A stretch of DNA of 64,000 nucleotides from Eubacteriales bacterium. GTDB taxonomy: Bacteria > Bacillota > Clostridia > Lachnospirales > Lachnospiraceae. A program made the position numbers and the translations under genes. The DNA is taken from NCBI GenBank assembly GCA_030533405.1, contig JAUNJF010000010.1, positions 35,433 through 99,432 of the forward strand, written 5' to 3'. Positions 43,842 through 53,295 of the stretch are shown in pieces. Under the pieces are notes generated by a model that had not been told where the DNA came from, made no database searches, and saw nothing but the letters and a program-made list of their open reading frames with translations. The first letter of the stretch is position 1; every line of letters begins with the position of its first letter.

Positions 43842-45239
43842 ATGAGATTAAATCATAATACATTGGCTTTTGCTGCAAAGAATAATTTAAATGCAATCAA
43901 TAATAATTTAACTCGTTCTATGGAGCGTTTGTCATCTGGATATAAGATTAACAAATCATCTGATGATCCAGCAGCAAAGGCGATTTCGCAGACAATGCAG
44001 GCACAGATTCGTGGTCTGGAAAGAGCAGAGTTGAATGCAAATGATGGAATTTCATTGATTCAGACAGCAGAAGGTGCACTTAATGAGGTACATTCTATTT
44101 TGCAGAGAATGCGTGAGTTGGCAGTTCAGGGTGCCAATGAAACCTACGATGAGAATGACCGTGGTGCCATGCAGGATGAGATTGAACAGTTAAAAGAAGA
44201 ATTGGATCGTATTGCGGATACCACTGCATTTAATGGCAGAAGTTTATTAAATGGTGAGTTGAATAAAAAAGGATATACAGACTCAGATGGATTGAAAATT
44301 GTGGAAATTGGTGGAGATATTGAGCCAGGAGTGTATGGAATAAACGTTGCATCTATAGGAAAGCAGGCAGTTATGTCAATGAAGCCTATGGATGCTGGAT
44401 CGACTGTTCCGGCTGGAATATCAGGAACCCTTTATATTAACGATTTTCCGATTAAAGTGAAAGAGGGAATGACTGCAGAGCATATTAATAAAGAGATTCG
44501 TGATGCTGCGGACAAAATAAATATCGATTATGATATGGCAGGTACTTTTACAACACAGGGGTATGGAAGCAAGCAATCCATTACGTTAAAGGGTAGTGAT
44601 CCTAGTATTGAGACATTGTTTAATGTGTCGGGTGATAAAACAAATTATGGTGAAAATGCAGAAGTAGATTTTTTGAAGGATTCTGTGAGTGGAGAACGCG
44701 TTGGATTTTTTGATACGGCAACATTGGAAACACAAGGAAATCGAATTACTGTGACAGATACCAATGGTAAGAAGATGGTGTATGAGATTAATCCAGATGC
44801 AGATGTTACTACGGGCGAAATGAATATTACTGTGTTGTCTGCAGGACCTATGGTATTTCAGATTGGTAATAACGAAGGTCAGGTTATGAATATCAATATT
44901 GAAAAAACAACAGCGGATTCGTTAGACATTCCTAATATTAATGTGTTTACACATGACTACGCAATGGATGCATTGGAACGTTTGGATGCAGCGATTGATA
45001 AGGTGTCAGCAATTCGTTCTTCTTTAGGTGCTTATCAGAATCGTTTGGATTATACTGTAACCAATTTGCAAACATCCAATGAGAATTTGACAAGTGCAGT
45101 ATCCCGTATTATGGACACAGATATGGCAGAGGAGATTACACAATATACACAGCAAAATGTATTGAGTCAGAGTGCATTACAGATGTTGACGAAATCAAAT
45201 GCAAGACCAGAGGGACTTCTCCAATTGTTCCAGAGATAG
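43842..45239 (+). CDS. Flagellin
   Basis: The 465-aa protein has conserved flagellin ends. The N-terminal D0/D1 region includes LERLSSGYKINKSSDDPA-type sequence (here MERLSSGYKINKSSDDPA) and VQGANETYDENDRG. The C-terminal D0/D1 has RSSLGAYQNRLDYTVTNLQ and ISEAxSRI-like AVSRIMDTDMAEE, ending in an unusual EGLLQLFQR. The central domain (about 140-360) is variable. It is exported by the flagellar system to build the filament. It follows the FliK-like gene by 33 bases. Confidence 0.95.
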   Translation: MRLNHNTLAFAAKNNLNAINNNLTRSMERLSSGYKINKSSDDPAAKAISQTMQAQIRGLERAELNANDGISLIQTAEGALNEVHSILQRMRELAVQGANETYDENDRGAMQDEIEQLKEELDRIADTTAFNGRSLLNGELNKKGYTDSDGLKIVEIGGDIEPGVYGINVASIGKQAVMSMKPMDAGSTVPAGISGTLYINDFPIKVKEGMTAEHINKEIRDAADKINIDYDMAGTFTTQGYGSKQSITLKGSDPSIETLFNVSGDKTNYGENAEVDFLKDSVSGERVGFFDTATLETQGNRITVTDTNGKKMVYEINPDADVTTGEMNITVLSAGPMVFQIGNNEGQVMNINIEKTTADSLDIPNINVFTHDYAMDALERLDAAIDKVSAIRSSLGAYQNRLDYTVTNLQTSNENLTSAVSRIMDTDMAEEITQYTQQNVLSQSALQMLTKSNARPEGLLQLFQR

Positions 45240-45260
45240 ATGATATGAGGGGGAGAAGCT

Positions 45261-45728
45261 ATGACAATAGAAGAAATGAATACGTATAAGATGCGAATTT
45301 CGCAAGCAGGAATTGCAGAACTTACGTTGATTATGTTAGAGATGGAAATGCAATGGACACAGGAAGCTTGTGATGCATATGAAAATAATATGTTGGACGA
45401 ATTTTTGGACTGTGTCAACAAAGCACAGAGTACACAGATTGAATTGATGAATGTTTTGAATTTAGAGAATACCGTTTCGGTGGATGTATATTCTGTATTT
45501 GTATATATTAATAAAATGTTGATTCAATCGGAAATTAAGCAGGAACCACAGGATTTGATGAGATGTGTAGGAATGCTTCGAAAGTTTTATGACAGTCTTC
45601 AAAAGATTGCAAAGACTGATACCGCAGGTCCTGTGATGGAGAAAAGTGAAAAAGTATATGCTGGATTAACCTATGGAGCCGGTGGCTTAGTGGAGAACAG
45701 CGTTGGTGGACATGACTACTCAGTGTAG
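45261..45728 (+). CDS. FliS-like flagellin chaperone
   Basis: The 155-aa protein is helical, with the FliS-like segments AGIAELTLIMLEMEMQW, FLDCVNKAQSTQIELMNVLN and VYIN-KMLIQSEI. FliS binds the C-terminus of newly made flagellin and prevents premature assembly. Placement 21 bases after flagellin fits. Sequence match is partial, with an N-terminal extension of the helical core missing the usual SPGEL but showing a similar AELTL motif. The C-terminal tail and stop codon overlap the terminator hairpin. Confidence 0.75.
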   Translation: MTIEEMNTYKMRISQAGIAELTLIMLEMEMQWTQEACDAYENNMLDEFLDCVNKAQSTQIELMNVLNLENTVSVDVYSVFVYINKMLIQSEIKQEPQDLMRCVGMLRKFYDSLQKIAKTDTAGPVMEKSEKVYAGLTYGAGGLVENSVGGHDYSV

Positions 45729-45747
45729 TCATGTCTTTATTTTCTTT
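45709..45747 (+). terminator. Terminator of the flagellin operon
   Basis: An 11-bp perfect stem (GACATGACTAC with its inverse) and a T-rich tail overlap the last codons of the FliS-like gene. Confidence 0.88.
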
Positions 45748-45796
45748 AGGGCCTTTATTACATGAAGTCGCTGGGTGAGATGTTGCGAAATGCTAT

Positions 45797-45824
45797 TTGC
45801 ATTATGCTTAGATTATGTTATGAT
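45797..45824 (+). promoter_or_regulatory. Promoter for the HIT gene
   Basis: TTGCAT at 45797-45802 and TATGAT at 45819-45824 are separated by 16 bases. Confidence 0.45.
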
Positions 45825-45909
45825 AAAAAAGATGTCCTAAAATAGAGAATAGTTGGAATATAATAGGACAGGTTGAAAATGAGAGAACAAAATTGGGAGG
45901 AAGACAAAT

Positions 45910-46326
45910 ATGAAGAAAGATGATTGTATTTTTTGTAAGATTGCAAATGGAGATATTCCGTCGACAACCATTTTTGAAAATAATGATTTTCGTGTGTTTT
46001 TTGATATTGCACCTGCAAGCAAGGGACATTGTTTAATCGTTCCAAAACAGCATTACAATGATATTTTTGATATGGATGCAGAAACAGGTGGAAAATTGTT
46101 CTCGTTGGCAACAGCTGTTGCGAGAGCTTTGAAGAATGAATTGAATTGCGAAGGTATGAATATTGTTCAAAACAATGGACTTGTTGCTGGTCAAACGGTG
46201 TTCCATTTCCATTTACATTTGATTCCAAGATATACAGGTGATAGTGTAAATATTGGATGGAAATCAGGAGAGGCAAATCAGGTGGAATTGGCTGAGTTGG
46301 CAAAGGCGGTTCGAAAGGCAATCTAG
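45910..46326 (+). CDS. HIT-family (HinT-like) nucleotide hydrolase
   Basis: The 138-aa protein has the zinc-like CIFCKIANGDIPS start, and the catalytic histidine triad FHFHLHLIPR (H-x-H-x-H). HinT-type enzymes hydrolyse adenosine phosphoramidates. It lies six bases upstream of the zinc-type ABC ATPase gene and is likely co-transcribed. GGGAGGAAGAC precedes the ATG. Confidence 0.94.
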   Translation: MKKDDCIFCKIANGDIPSTTIFENNDFRVFFDIAPASKGHCLIVPKQHYNDIFDMDAETGGKLFSLATAVARALKNELNCEGMNIVQNNGLVAGQTVFHFHLHLIPRYTGDSVNIGWKSGEANQVELAELAKAVRKAI

Positions 46327-46332
46327 TATAAA

Positions 46333-47154
46333 ATGAGTGAAAATATGATTGAAATGAAAAATGTCAGCTTTGGATTTGGCAAAGATGATATTTTAAAAGA
46401 TGTGAATTTCATAGTGAAACCACAGGAGTATGTTGGGATCATCGGTGCGAATGGTGCAGGAAAGAGTACTTTAATGAAACTAATTTTGGGTCAGCTCACA
46501 CCGAGTAGTGGTACAGTTTTGGTATCTGCAAAAACTGTTGGATATGTTCCACAGGTAGGATTCCAAAGTGTTGCGAATTTTCCTGCTAATGTGGAGGAGA
46601 TTGTTATGACAGGTCTCCATCGTGTGATAGGGATGTTTCGACTGCCGAAAAAAGAGCATCGGAAGAAGGTTAGAGAAACATTGGAGCTTGTTGGAATGGA
46701 AGCTTTTTCCAAACGTATGTTATCAGAACTTTCAGGCGGACAGCAGCAACGAGTTATGATTGCACGGGCATTGATTTGTGACCCGGAGTTGCTGATTTTA
46801 GATGAGCCACTTACTGGAATCGACCAGGAAGCGGGAGAAGAGTTATACCGTTTGTTGGATAAGCTGAATAAAGAATATGGGATGACGATTGTCATGGTTA
46901 CACATAATATGGAACAGGTTGCGCGTTACACAAATCGTTTTTATCATGTTAGCAATAAAAGTGTGCATTTGGATAAATCAGCAATTCTTTGTGATGAGGT
47001 TATGAAGGAGAAAATGATTATTGCTAAGCCGAAACGTTATCCGAAGAAGGCTACAAACCAAGATTGTGTGATTCAAAAAGAGGCACCTTATGATGCATCG
47101 TATAAAAAGAGGCGAACGTCTACGAATGACGGAGAGGAGGGTGCATCATGCTAG
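46333..47154 (+). CDS. Zinc/manganese-type ABC transporter ATP-binding protein
   Basis: The 273-aa protein has Walker A GANGAGKST, the signature LSGGQQQR and Walker B LLILDEP, with the VGYVPQ Q-loop motif. ZnuC/AdcC-type ATPases drive metal uptake. A Lys/Arg-rich C-terminal tail of about 30 residues extends past the core. The permease gene overlaps by 7 bases. No binding-protein or zur gene is in the window, so the metal is not established. Confidence 0.88.
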   Translation: MSENMIEMKNVSFGFGKDDILKDVNFIVKPQEYVGIIGANGAGKSTLMKLILGQLTPSSGTVLVSAKTVGYVPQVGFQSVANFPANVEEIVMTGLHRVIGMFRLPKKEHRKKVRETLELVGMEAFSKRMLSELSGGQQQRVMIARALICDPELLILDEPLTGIDQEAGEELYRLLDKLNKEYGMTIVMVTHNMEQVARYTNRFYHVSNKSVHLDKSAILCDEVMKEKMIIAKPKRYPKKATNQDCVIQKEAPYDASYKKRRTSTNDGEEGASC

Positions 47155-47945
47155 ATATTTTTCAGTATGCATTTATGCAAAAAGCGTTTTTAGTTGGTAT
47201 GCTCCTTGCAATCATTATTCCGTTGATTGGAGTCATAGTTGTGTTAAAACGCCTTTCTATGATTGGAGATGCTTTGTCGCATACTTCCCTTGCGGGTGTC
47301 GCGCTCGGATTGATATTAGGAATTCATCCGATTGTTGGAGCGGTTCTTGTTTGCGTAATGGCAGCATTTAGTATTGAAGCGATAAGAAAATCATTACCCA
47401 AATATGCGGAAATTTCTATTTCGATTATTATGTCGGTAGGTATTGGACTTGCTAGTGTTTTATCCGGTTTTATTGAAAACGGAGCAGCATTCAATTCGTT
47501 CTTATTTGGTAGTATTGTGGCGATTACCAACACTGAGGTGATTTTAGTGGTGATTGTTACATTAATTGTTGTTGTGACATTCATTTTATTGTATAAGGAA
47601 TTGATGTTTATCACATTTGATGAACCAGGGGCAGTTTTGGCTGGGATTCCAGTGAAAAAAATTAATTTTGTAATTACTTTGCTAACAGCGATTACGGTAT
47701 CTGTTGCGGCAAGAAGTGTTGGTGCGTTAATTGTATCATCCCTTATGGTGATTCCTGTTGCGTGTGCTATGCAGCTGGCAAAAAGTTATCGTCAAACAGT
47801 ATTGTTTTCTGTTGCGTTTGCAATGTTGTTTACGGTGGTCGGATTGTTTTTGTCGTATTATTGGAATTTGAAACCAGGCGGAACGATTGTACTTACGGGT
47901 GTTGTTGTTTTGGTTCCGTTGATGATAGCAAAAAGAGAACGATAA
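47148..47945 (+). CDS. Zinc/manganese-type ABC transporter permease
   Basis: The 265-aa protein is highly hydrophobic with about 8 membrane helices. It shows the family pattern RLSMIGDALSHTSLAGVALG near residue 40 and AARSVGALIVSSLMVIPVA in the C-terminal half. It pairs with the overlapping ATPase gene. ZnuB-like permeases receive metal from a lipoprotein that is not encoded here. Confidence 0.9.
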   Translation: MLDIFQYAFMQKAFLVGMLLAIIIPLIGVIVVLKRLSMIGDALSHTSLAGVALGLILGIHPIVGAVLVCVMAAFSIEAIRKSLPKYAEISISIIMSVGIGLASVLSGFIENGAAFNSFLFGSIVAITNTEVILVVIVTLIVVVTFILLYKELMFITFDEPGAVLAGIPVKKINFVITLLTAITVSVAARSVGALIVSSLMVIPVACAMQLAKSYRQTVLFSVAFAMLFTVVGLFLSYYWNLKPGGTIVLTGVVVLVPLMIAKRER

Positions 47946-48009
47946 ATGATAAAGCAGATAAATACTTAAGTCATTGTATTTTTCTGTGGAAGAAAGGTTG
48001 GTACAGGAT

Positions 48010-48669
48010 ATGGGCGATACAAAAAGGGGAATTTTTGATAGTTTCACCTTAAAAATGATTGCGATTATTACAATGCTAATCGATCATATCGGTTATACGT
48101 GCATACCCATGGGGACGTCACAGTATACTGTGTTTCGGGCAATTGGAAGAATTGCGTTCCCGATCTTTTGTTTTTTGATTGTGGAAGGATTTTATCATAC
48201 AAGAAGTCATTTGAATTATCTCATTCGGCTTGCAATATTTGCGATTCTTTCGGAAATTCCATTTGATTTGGCTTTTCGTCACACGATGTTTGACTGGGGA
48301 AGTCAAAATGTATTTTTTACTTTGATGCTTGGATTGCTTTCGTTATTTTGCCTGGAGGAAATCAATAATCGACGCGTTTTTGTGATTCCGCTTGTGTTGA
48401 TTTGGGCTGGTGCGTATTTTATTCAGTGTGATTATGGGCTTGGTGGAGTTTTGTTGATTGATATGTTTTATCATGCAAGGAAAACACCAATTATTCGTGC
48501 AATATTAGCGGCGTTGCTGTTGTATTTGTTCTTTGGAAAGTTTGAACTATGGGGACTGATAGCGATTCCACTGATTATGCTGTATAACGGAAAAAAAGGA
48601 CCATCTATCAAAATGCTTTTCTACTGGTTTTATCCAGTGCATTTGATGATTTTATATTTGATTAATTAA
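48010..48669 (+). CDS. TraX-like membrane acyltransferase
   Basis: The 219-aa protein has about 7 membrane helices and the TraX-type motifs LKMIAIITMLIDHIGY, GRIAFPIFCFLIVEGF and a terminal YPVHLMILYLI. The TraX prototype acetylates F-pilin, but most chromosomal members have unknown substrates, often near cell-surface genes. An ATG at 48010 is chosen; a TTG 12 codons upstream is possible. It is 12 bases before the MraY-like gene. Confidence 0.82.
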   Translation: MGDTKRGIFDSFTLKMIAIITMLIDHIGYTCIPMGTSQYTVFRAIGRIAFPIFCFLIVEGFYHTRSHLNYLIRLAIFAILSEIPFDLAFRHTMFDWGSQNVFFTLMLGLLSLFCLEEINNRRVFVIPLVLIWAGAYFIQCDYGLGGVLLIDMFYHARKTPIIRAILAALLLYLFFGKFELWGLIAIPLIMLYNGKKGPSIKMLFYWFYPVHLMILYLIN

Positions 48670-48681
48670 AGGAGGATTGTC

Positions 48682-49629
48682 ATGTATCATGTTTTAGAAC
48701 AGTATCTTAGTGTAAACCAGATTGCCATGGTAGGCGTATTGGTTTCCTTTATACTCACATTTTTGGGATTGAAATTTCCATTTTCTTTTTTGCCAAAGGA
48801 TCAAGGTAGAGAATTTGCTGTAAATGGAGCGTTGTCGAAGGGAAAAATTCGTGGTGTTGGACTTATCTTTGTAAGTGCATTTATTATTAGTTGTTTGTTG
48901 ATGATACCATTTGATCGTGAGTTTGCGATTTATTGCATTTTGTTGTTTGCAATGATGTTAAGCGGATATTTGGATGACGCTGCAAAAACACCATGGAGTG
49001 ATTATAAAAAGGGTGCAATTGATTTGGTGATTTCAATCATGACAATTGTTACATTTTTGAATTTTAATTCATCTGATTTGCACATTGGTGAAATGGTTAT
49101 TCATTTGCCATATCCTGTATACGCAATTCTGGGTATTATTTTGTTATGGGTATCCGTAAATGTAACAAACTGTTCCGATGGTGTGGATGGATTGTGTGGT
49201 AGCTTAAGCTGTGTTGTTATGGCGTCATTTGCTATGATTTTTACAAAAGAGTTGGGAAGTTATGCAATGAGTGCGTTGATTTTTGTGGCTGCACTTTTGG
49301 CATATCTTTGTTTTAATTCCAAACCAAGTAGTATGTTGATGGGTGATGCGGGATCGAGAGCATTAGGATTCTTTATTGCAATATTGGCGATGAAGTCGGG
49401 ACATCCAGTGATTTTTGTTGTTTTGGCATTGATGCTGATTATTGATGGTGGATTAGGATTGGTAAAGGTATTCTTGCTTCGTTTCTTAAAGATTCATATT
49501 TTAAAAAATACACTGACACCAATTCATGATCATGTTCGTAAAAATATGGGATGGTCGGATACACAGGTTGTGTTTAGATTTTGCATTCTTCAGCTGTTGG
49601 CTGCTGTAGTTGGGTATATTATTCGATAA
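48682..49629 (+). CDS. MraY-like phospho-N-acetylmuramoyl-pentapeptide transferase
   Basis: The 315-aa protein has about 10 membrane segments with the catalytic aspartates in GYLDDAAKT, the NCSDGVDGL loop, MGDAGSRALG and a cytoplasmic TPIHDHVRK motif related to the TPxHHH of MraY. It would transfer phospho-MurNAc-pentapeptide to undecaprenyl phosphate, giving lipid I. The histidine motif differs and the gene is outside a dcw cluster, so it may be a paralogue acting on another UDP-sugar. RBS AAAGGAGGATTGTC. Confidence 0.78.
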   Translation: MYHVLEQYLSVNQIAMVGVLVSFILTFLGLKFPFSFLPKDQGREFAVNGALSKGKIRGVGLIFVSAFIISCLLMIPFDREFAIYCILLFAMMLSGYLDDAAKTPWSDYKKGAIDLVISIMTIVTFLNFNSSDLHIGEMVIHLPYPVYAILGIILLWVSVNVTNCSDGVDGLCGSLSCVVMASFAMIFTKELGSYAMSALIFVAALLAYLCFNSKPSSMLMGDAGSRALGFFIAILAMKSGHPVIFVVLALMLIIDGGLGLVKVFLLRFLKIHILKNTLTPIHDHVRKNMGWSDTQVVFRFCILQLLAAVVGYIIR

Positions 49630-49641
49630 GAGGTATAGAGC

Positions 49642-50700
49642 ATGCAAAGGAATCGTGAGTTTGGAGCAGATTTAGTAAGAGTTGTTGCGACGTTCTTTAT
49701 TATAGGAGTCCATTTCTTTTTGTATTCTGACTTTTACAGTGTATCACAGGAAGAAATATTATTTGTATTAGCTGGTTTTGTCAGATGGATTACGTTTGCT
49801 TGTGTCCCTCTGTTTTTAGTTCTAACTGGATATTTGAAGGGAAAAGCGAAGTGGACACCACAATATTATCGTAGTCTTGTGCCAATATTGGTGACTTGGT
49901 TACTGATGAGCGTAATTGGAATTGCTTTTTCAATCGGTTATTTGCATGTGGAGCATACCTTTGGGGAATGGTTGGTTGAATTATTTGAATATCGTGCTTC
50001 AAAGTATGCATGGTATATTGAATTGTACATAGTATTATTTTTGTTGGCACCATTTCTGAATGAAGTTTTTCGGGGACAGCAAAACAAATCATTCCATAAA
50101 GGATTGTTGGTGACTTTTTTTGTAGTGACAATTTTGCCGTCGATTACAAATTTTTATTCTGTAGGAGATGAACGATTACGGATTTTGCCTGACTATATGG
50201 TTTTGTTATGGCCGATTACATACTATTATGTTGGATGTTATATTGCAATGTATAAACCTAATCCTAAGAAGAGAAATTGTATTGCTGTGGCAGTTGTAGC
50301 AGCGCTTTGTCAGTCCGTTGTAACTTATATTCACTCGTCTGGTGATTCGTTTGATGATTTGTTGAAAGCGGGCTATGCGGACCTTTTTACATTTGTAATA
50401 ACAATTGCAGTTTTTCTTATGCTATACTCTGTTAACACAAAAAAAACGAAAGTACGCCAAGTGGTAACACATATATCAAAGCGATCGCTCCATATTTATT
50501 TGGTGTCATCGATTTTTGATATGCTTATTTGGAATGACGGAGCAGGGATGGCTGTGTTTGACGAATATTGGTGGAAGTTTCCAGTGAAATGTATGGGAGT
50601 ATTTATTGCTGCGCTTTTGACGAGTGAAATAACATATCCAATTTCGCAAGCAATTGCCAAGCTTGTTTTACAGCTTGTCTCAAAAGAAAAAAGTAAGTGA
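49642..50700 (+). CDS. Acyltransferase-3 family membrane protein
   Basis: The 352-aa protein begins with REFGADLVRVVATFFIIGVHFF, the family start with the catalytic His, and has about 10 membrane helices. Such proteins O-acylate surface glycans, peptidoglycan or teichoic acids. It is 12 bases after the MraY-like gene and 18 before the lipase gene, suggesting a surface-modification operon with the TraX-like gene. Confidence 0.85.
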   Translation: MQRNREFGADLVRVVATFFIIGVHFFLYSDFYSVSQEEILFVLAGFVRWITFACVPLFLVLTGYLKGKAKWTPQYYRSLVPILVTWLLMSVIGIAFSIGYLHVEHTFGEWLVELFEYRASKYAWYIELYIVLFLLAPFLNEVFRGQQNKSFHKGLLVTFFVVTILPSITNFYSVGDERLRILPDYMVLLWPITYYYVGCYIAMYKPNPKKRNCIAVAVVAALCQSVVTYIHSSGDSFDDLLKAGYADLFTFVITIAVFLMLYSVNTKKTKVRQVVTHISKRSLHIYLVSSIFDMLIWNDGAGMAVFDEYWWKFPVKCMGVFIAALLTSEITYPISQAIAKLVLQLVSKEKSK

Positions 50701-50718
50701 GAAAGGTTAGTGTGTAGG

Positions 50719-52071
50719 ATGCAGAATATAGGAAAATGGATATTGAGATTGATAGAAACCATTTTGATTATGGTTTTGGCAAATATATTTTCAATTGTAA
50801 CAATGACAAGACAGATGTGGATGGTTCCACTATTTGTCTTGTTCTTTGTGTTGTTAAATATTGTTCCGTCAATTATGAATATGCGTTTGAAGTCTTTTCG
50901 ACTTCGCATATGTGGAAATGGTTGCGAATTGCTTTGTTTATTTCTAATGTCAACTTTTGGAACAATTATATATTCTATCATTGGTTGGTTTGGTGTTTAT
51001 TCATGTGGTTCTATCATACAGGAACCGAAAATGTGGGGGATTAATACTGCAATTACGATTTTGGTAGAAGCTATTGTATTTTGGAATGGAATTATTCGTG
51101 TATATTTAACTTCTGTGCAGTTGGGTGTAAGAATTCGTGTGATTGGAATTCTGTGTGGTTGGATTCCTGTAGTTCATATGATTGCATTGAGATTGATTAT
51201 CCGTCTGGTGGCAAAGGAAGTTGAGGTGGAAAATGCAAGAATTGTATTAAATGAAAAGCGGAAAGAACAGCAGATTTGTAAGACAAAATATCCGATTCTT
51301 TTGGTACATGGCGTGTTTTTTAGAGATTTCCGTTATTTAAATTATTGGGGACGCGTTCCAAAAGAGCTGGAAATGAATGGTGCTGAGTTATATTATGGCA
51401 ATCAACAATCGGCAGCGTCGGTAGCAGATTGTGCAGTGGAGCTTCGTGAAAAAATTCAGGAGATTATTGATAAAACTGGAGCAGAAAAAATTAATATTAT
51501 CGCACACTCCAAGGGTGGATTGGATAGTCGTTACGCCATTTCTATCTTGGGTGCTGCTCCGTATGTGGCATCGTTAACAACGATTAATACACCGCATAGA
51601 GGTTGTGAATTTGCGGACTTTTTGTTGGACAAGATACCAGAAAATCAGAAGAAACTATTGGAAAATTCGTATAATACAGCTTTAAAACGACTTGGTGACA
51701 AGAATCCAGATTTTATATCGGCAGTAACAGATTTAACTGCGAAAATGTGTGAAGCCAGAAATGAAAAAGTTTTAGATGCGAAGAATGTGTATTATCAAAG
51801 TGTTGGGTCGAAGTTGAATCGTGCAAGAGGTGGCAGATTCCCTTTGAATTTTTCGTACCATTTAGTAAAAATGTTTGATGGTGCAAATGATGGATTGGTT
51901 GGAGAAAAATCGTTTTCATGGGGAGAACAATTTCGACTACTGACAGTAAATGGAAAACGTGGTATTTCACATGGTGATATGATAGACTTGAACCGTGAAA
52001 ATTTTGATGATTTTGATGTGAGGGAATTTTATATTCAGTTGGTGGCGGATTTGAAGAGAAAAGGATTTTAG
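50719..52071 (+). CDS. Membrane-anchored alpha/beta-hydrolase (lipase-like)
   Basis: The 450-aa protein has four or five membrane helices in residues 1-165 and a C-terminal lipase-like domain. That domain starts YPILLVHG (oxyanion region) and contains the nucleophile elbow AHSKGG (G/A-x-S-x-G) and NTPHRGCEFADF, as in bacterial triacylglycerol lipases. A DGLVG segment and SHGDMID carry the presumed Asp and His. Substrate is unknown. ATG 50719 is chosen; GTG three codons upstream is an alternative. Confidence 0.8.
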   Translation: MQNIGKWILRLIETILIMVLANIFSIVTMTRQMWMVPLFVLFFVLLNIVPSIMNMRLKSFRLRICGNGCELLCLFLMSTFGTIIYSIIGWFGVYSCGSIIQEPKMWGINTAITILVEAIVFWNGIIRVYLTSVQLGVRIRVIGILCGWIPVVHMIALRLIIRLVAKEVEVENARIVLNEKRKEQQICKTKYPILLVHGVFFRDFRYLNYWGRVPKELEMNGAELYYGNQQSAASVADCAVELREKIQEIIDKTGAEKINIIAHSKGGLDSRYAISILGAAPYVASLTTINTPHRGCEFADFLLDKIPENQKKLLENSYNTALKRLGDKNPDFISAVTDLTAKMCEARNEKVLDAKNVYYQSVGSKLNRARGGRFPLNFSYHLVKMFDGANDGLVGEKSFSWGEQFRLLTVNGKRGISHGDMIDLNRENFDDFDVREFYIQLVADLKRKGF

Positions 52072-52135
52072 GATATGAAGTGTGAAGCGCAGTTATGTAC
52101 TTGTCAGTAGGAAGGTGGAATATGCGCCTTTTTGA

Positions 52136-52165
52136 TTGACAATACTTATTTTAAAGGCTTATACT
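52136..52165 (+). promoter_or_regulatory. Promoter for corA
   Basis: A perfect TTGACA at 52136-52141 and TATACT at 52160-52165 with an 18-base spacer. Confidence 0.75.
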
Positions 52166-52246
52166 TTAAATGATGTGTCAGGATATTTCATAAATCCATA
52201 GATGCATTATTATAAAAGAGTATTTTGGGAAATGGAGGCATGTATT

Positions 52247-53188
52247 ATGATAAAAATATTTAGAACGCATAATGGAAAAATTGGAGAATTACATGCCTAT
52301 GAACCCGGTAGCTGGGTGCAGTTGACTGCGCCGACGCTTGAAGAAATGCAATTGATTTCTGAAAAGTTTGAAATTGATATCGCCGATGTGCGTGCTGCTA
52401 TGGATGCGGATGAGAGTTCCCGTGTGCAGTTAGAAGATGATTATACATTAATCCTGGTGGATATTCCGATTATTGAAATTCGTAACGAACAAAAGGCGTA
52501 TACAGCGATTCCACTTGGTATTTTGCTGTTGGATGATTTCATGATTACGATATGTGCTGAGCAGACACCAGTGCTTGAGTATTTTGTGAATTCAACGGTT
52601 CGTGAGTTTAGTACCAAAAAACAGATGCGATTTGTGTACCAAATATTGTATCGTACATGTATGGTTTATCAATTATATCTGCGAACAATTGATAATAAGA
52701 GAACAGAGATAGAAACACGTGCACAAGAGGCGATGCAGGAAGCTGACTTGGTTACGCTACATGAGTTAGAGTCCAACCTGGTATATTTTGCCACTTCTCT
52801 TCGTGCAAATGGTGCAGTGATAGATCGTCTTTCTCGTTATAGTCGAGTGCGACAATTCCCAGAAGATAAGGATTTGCTTGATGATGTTAAGGTCGAGAAT
52901 GCACAGGCGATTGAGATGACCGTTATTTATAAGGATATTATACATGGTACGCGAGAATTACTATCAAATATTATCGATATTCGCTTGAATAACGTAATGA
53001 AATATCTGGCAGCGATTACAATCGTTATGGCGATTCCGAATATTGTGTCTGGATTTTATGGAATGAATGTCGATGGAAAATGGGTGCCATTGCATAGTAC
53101 ACCATTTGGATTTGGAATTATTTGTGGTGTGACATTTTTAATTTGTCTGATTGTTTTGTGGATGTTGAGAAAGAAACGAATGATTTAA
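52247..53188 (+). CDS. corA: CorA-family divalent metal transporter
   Basis: The 313-aa protein has a large cytoplasmic domain and two C-terminal membrane helices. The first ends with the selectivity motif SGFYGMNV (GMN) and the second ends in a basic cluster. CorA proteins form pentameric Mg2+/Co2+ channels. The ATG at 52247 has TGGAGG upstream. It is monocistronic, with a strong promoter and a terminator. Confidence 0.93.
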   Translation: MIKIFRTHNGKIGELHAYEPGSWVQLTAPTLEEMQLISEKFEIDIADVRAAMDADESSRVQLEDDYTLILVDIPIIEIRNEQKAYTAIPLGILLLDDFMITICAEQTPVLEYFVNSTVREFSTKKQMRFVYQILYRTCMVYQLYLRTIDNKRTEIETRAQEAMQEADLVTLHELESNLVYFATSLRANGAVIDRLSRYSRVRQFPEDKDLLDDVKVENAQAIEMTVIYKDIIHGTRELLSNIIDIRLNNVMKYLAAITIVMAIPNIVSGFYGMNVDGKWVPLHSTPFGFGIICGVTFLICLIVLWMLRKKRMI

Positions 53189-53195
53189 TATATAA

Positions 53196-53238
53196 AAAAG
53201 ACAACCGGTTTCCTCGAAATCGGTTGTCTTTTGTTTTT
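53196..53238. terminator. Bidirectional terminator
   Basis: AAAAGACAACCG and CGGTTGTCTTTT form a 12-bp stem across a 13-base loop, between two convergent genes. Confidence 0.9.
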
Positions 53239-53295
53239 TGGAATGTCTTTTTTAGCCAGACAGTTGTGGTAAAACGATTATTTACATTTCATGTA

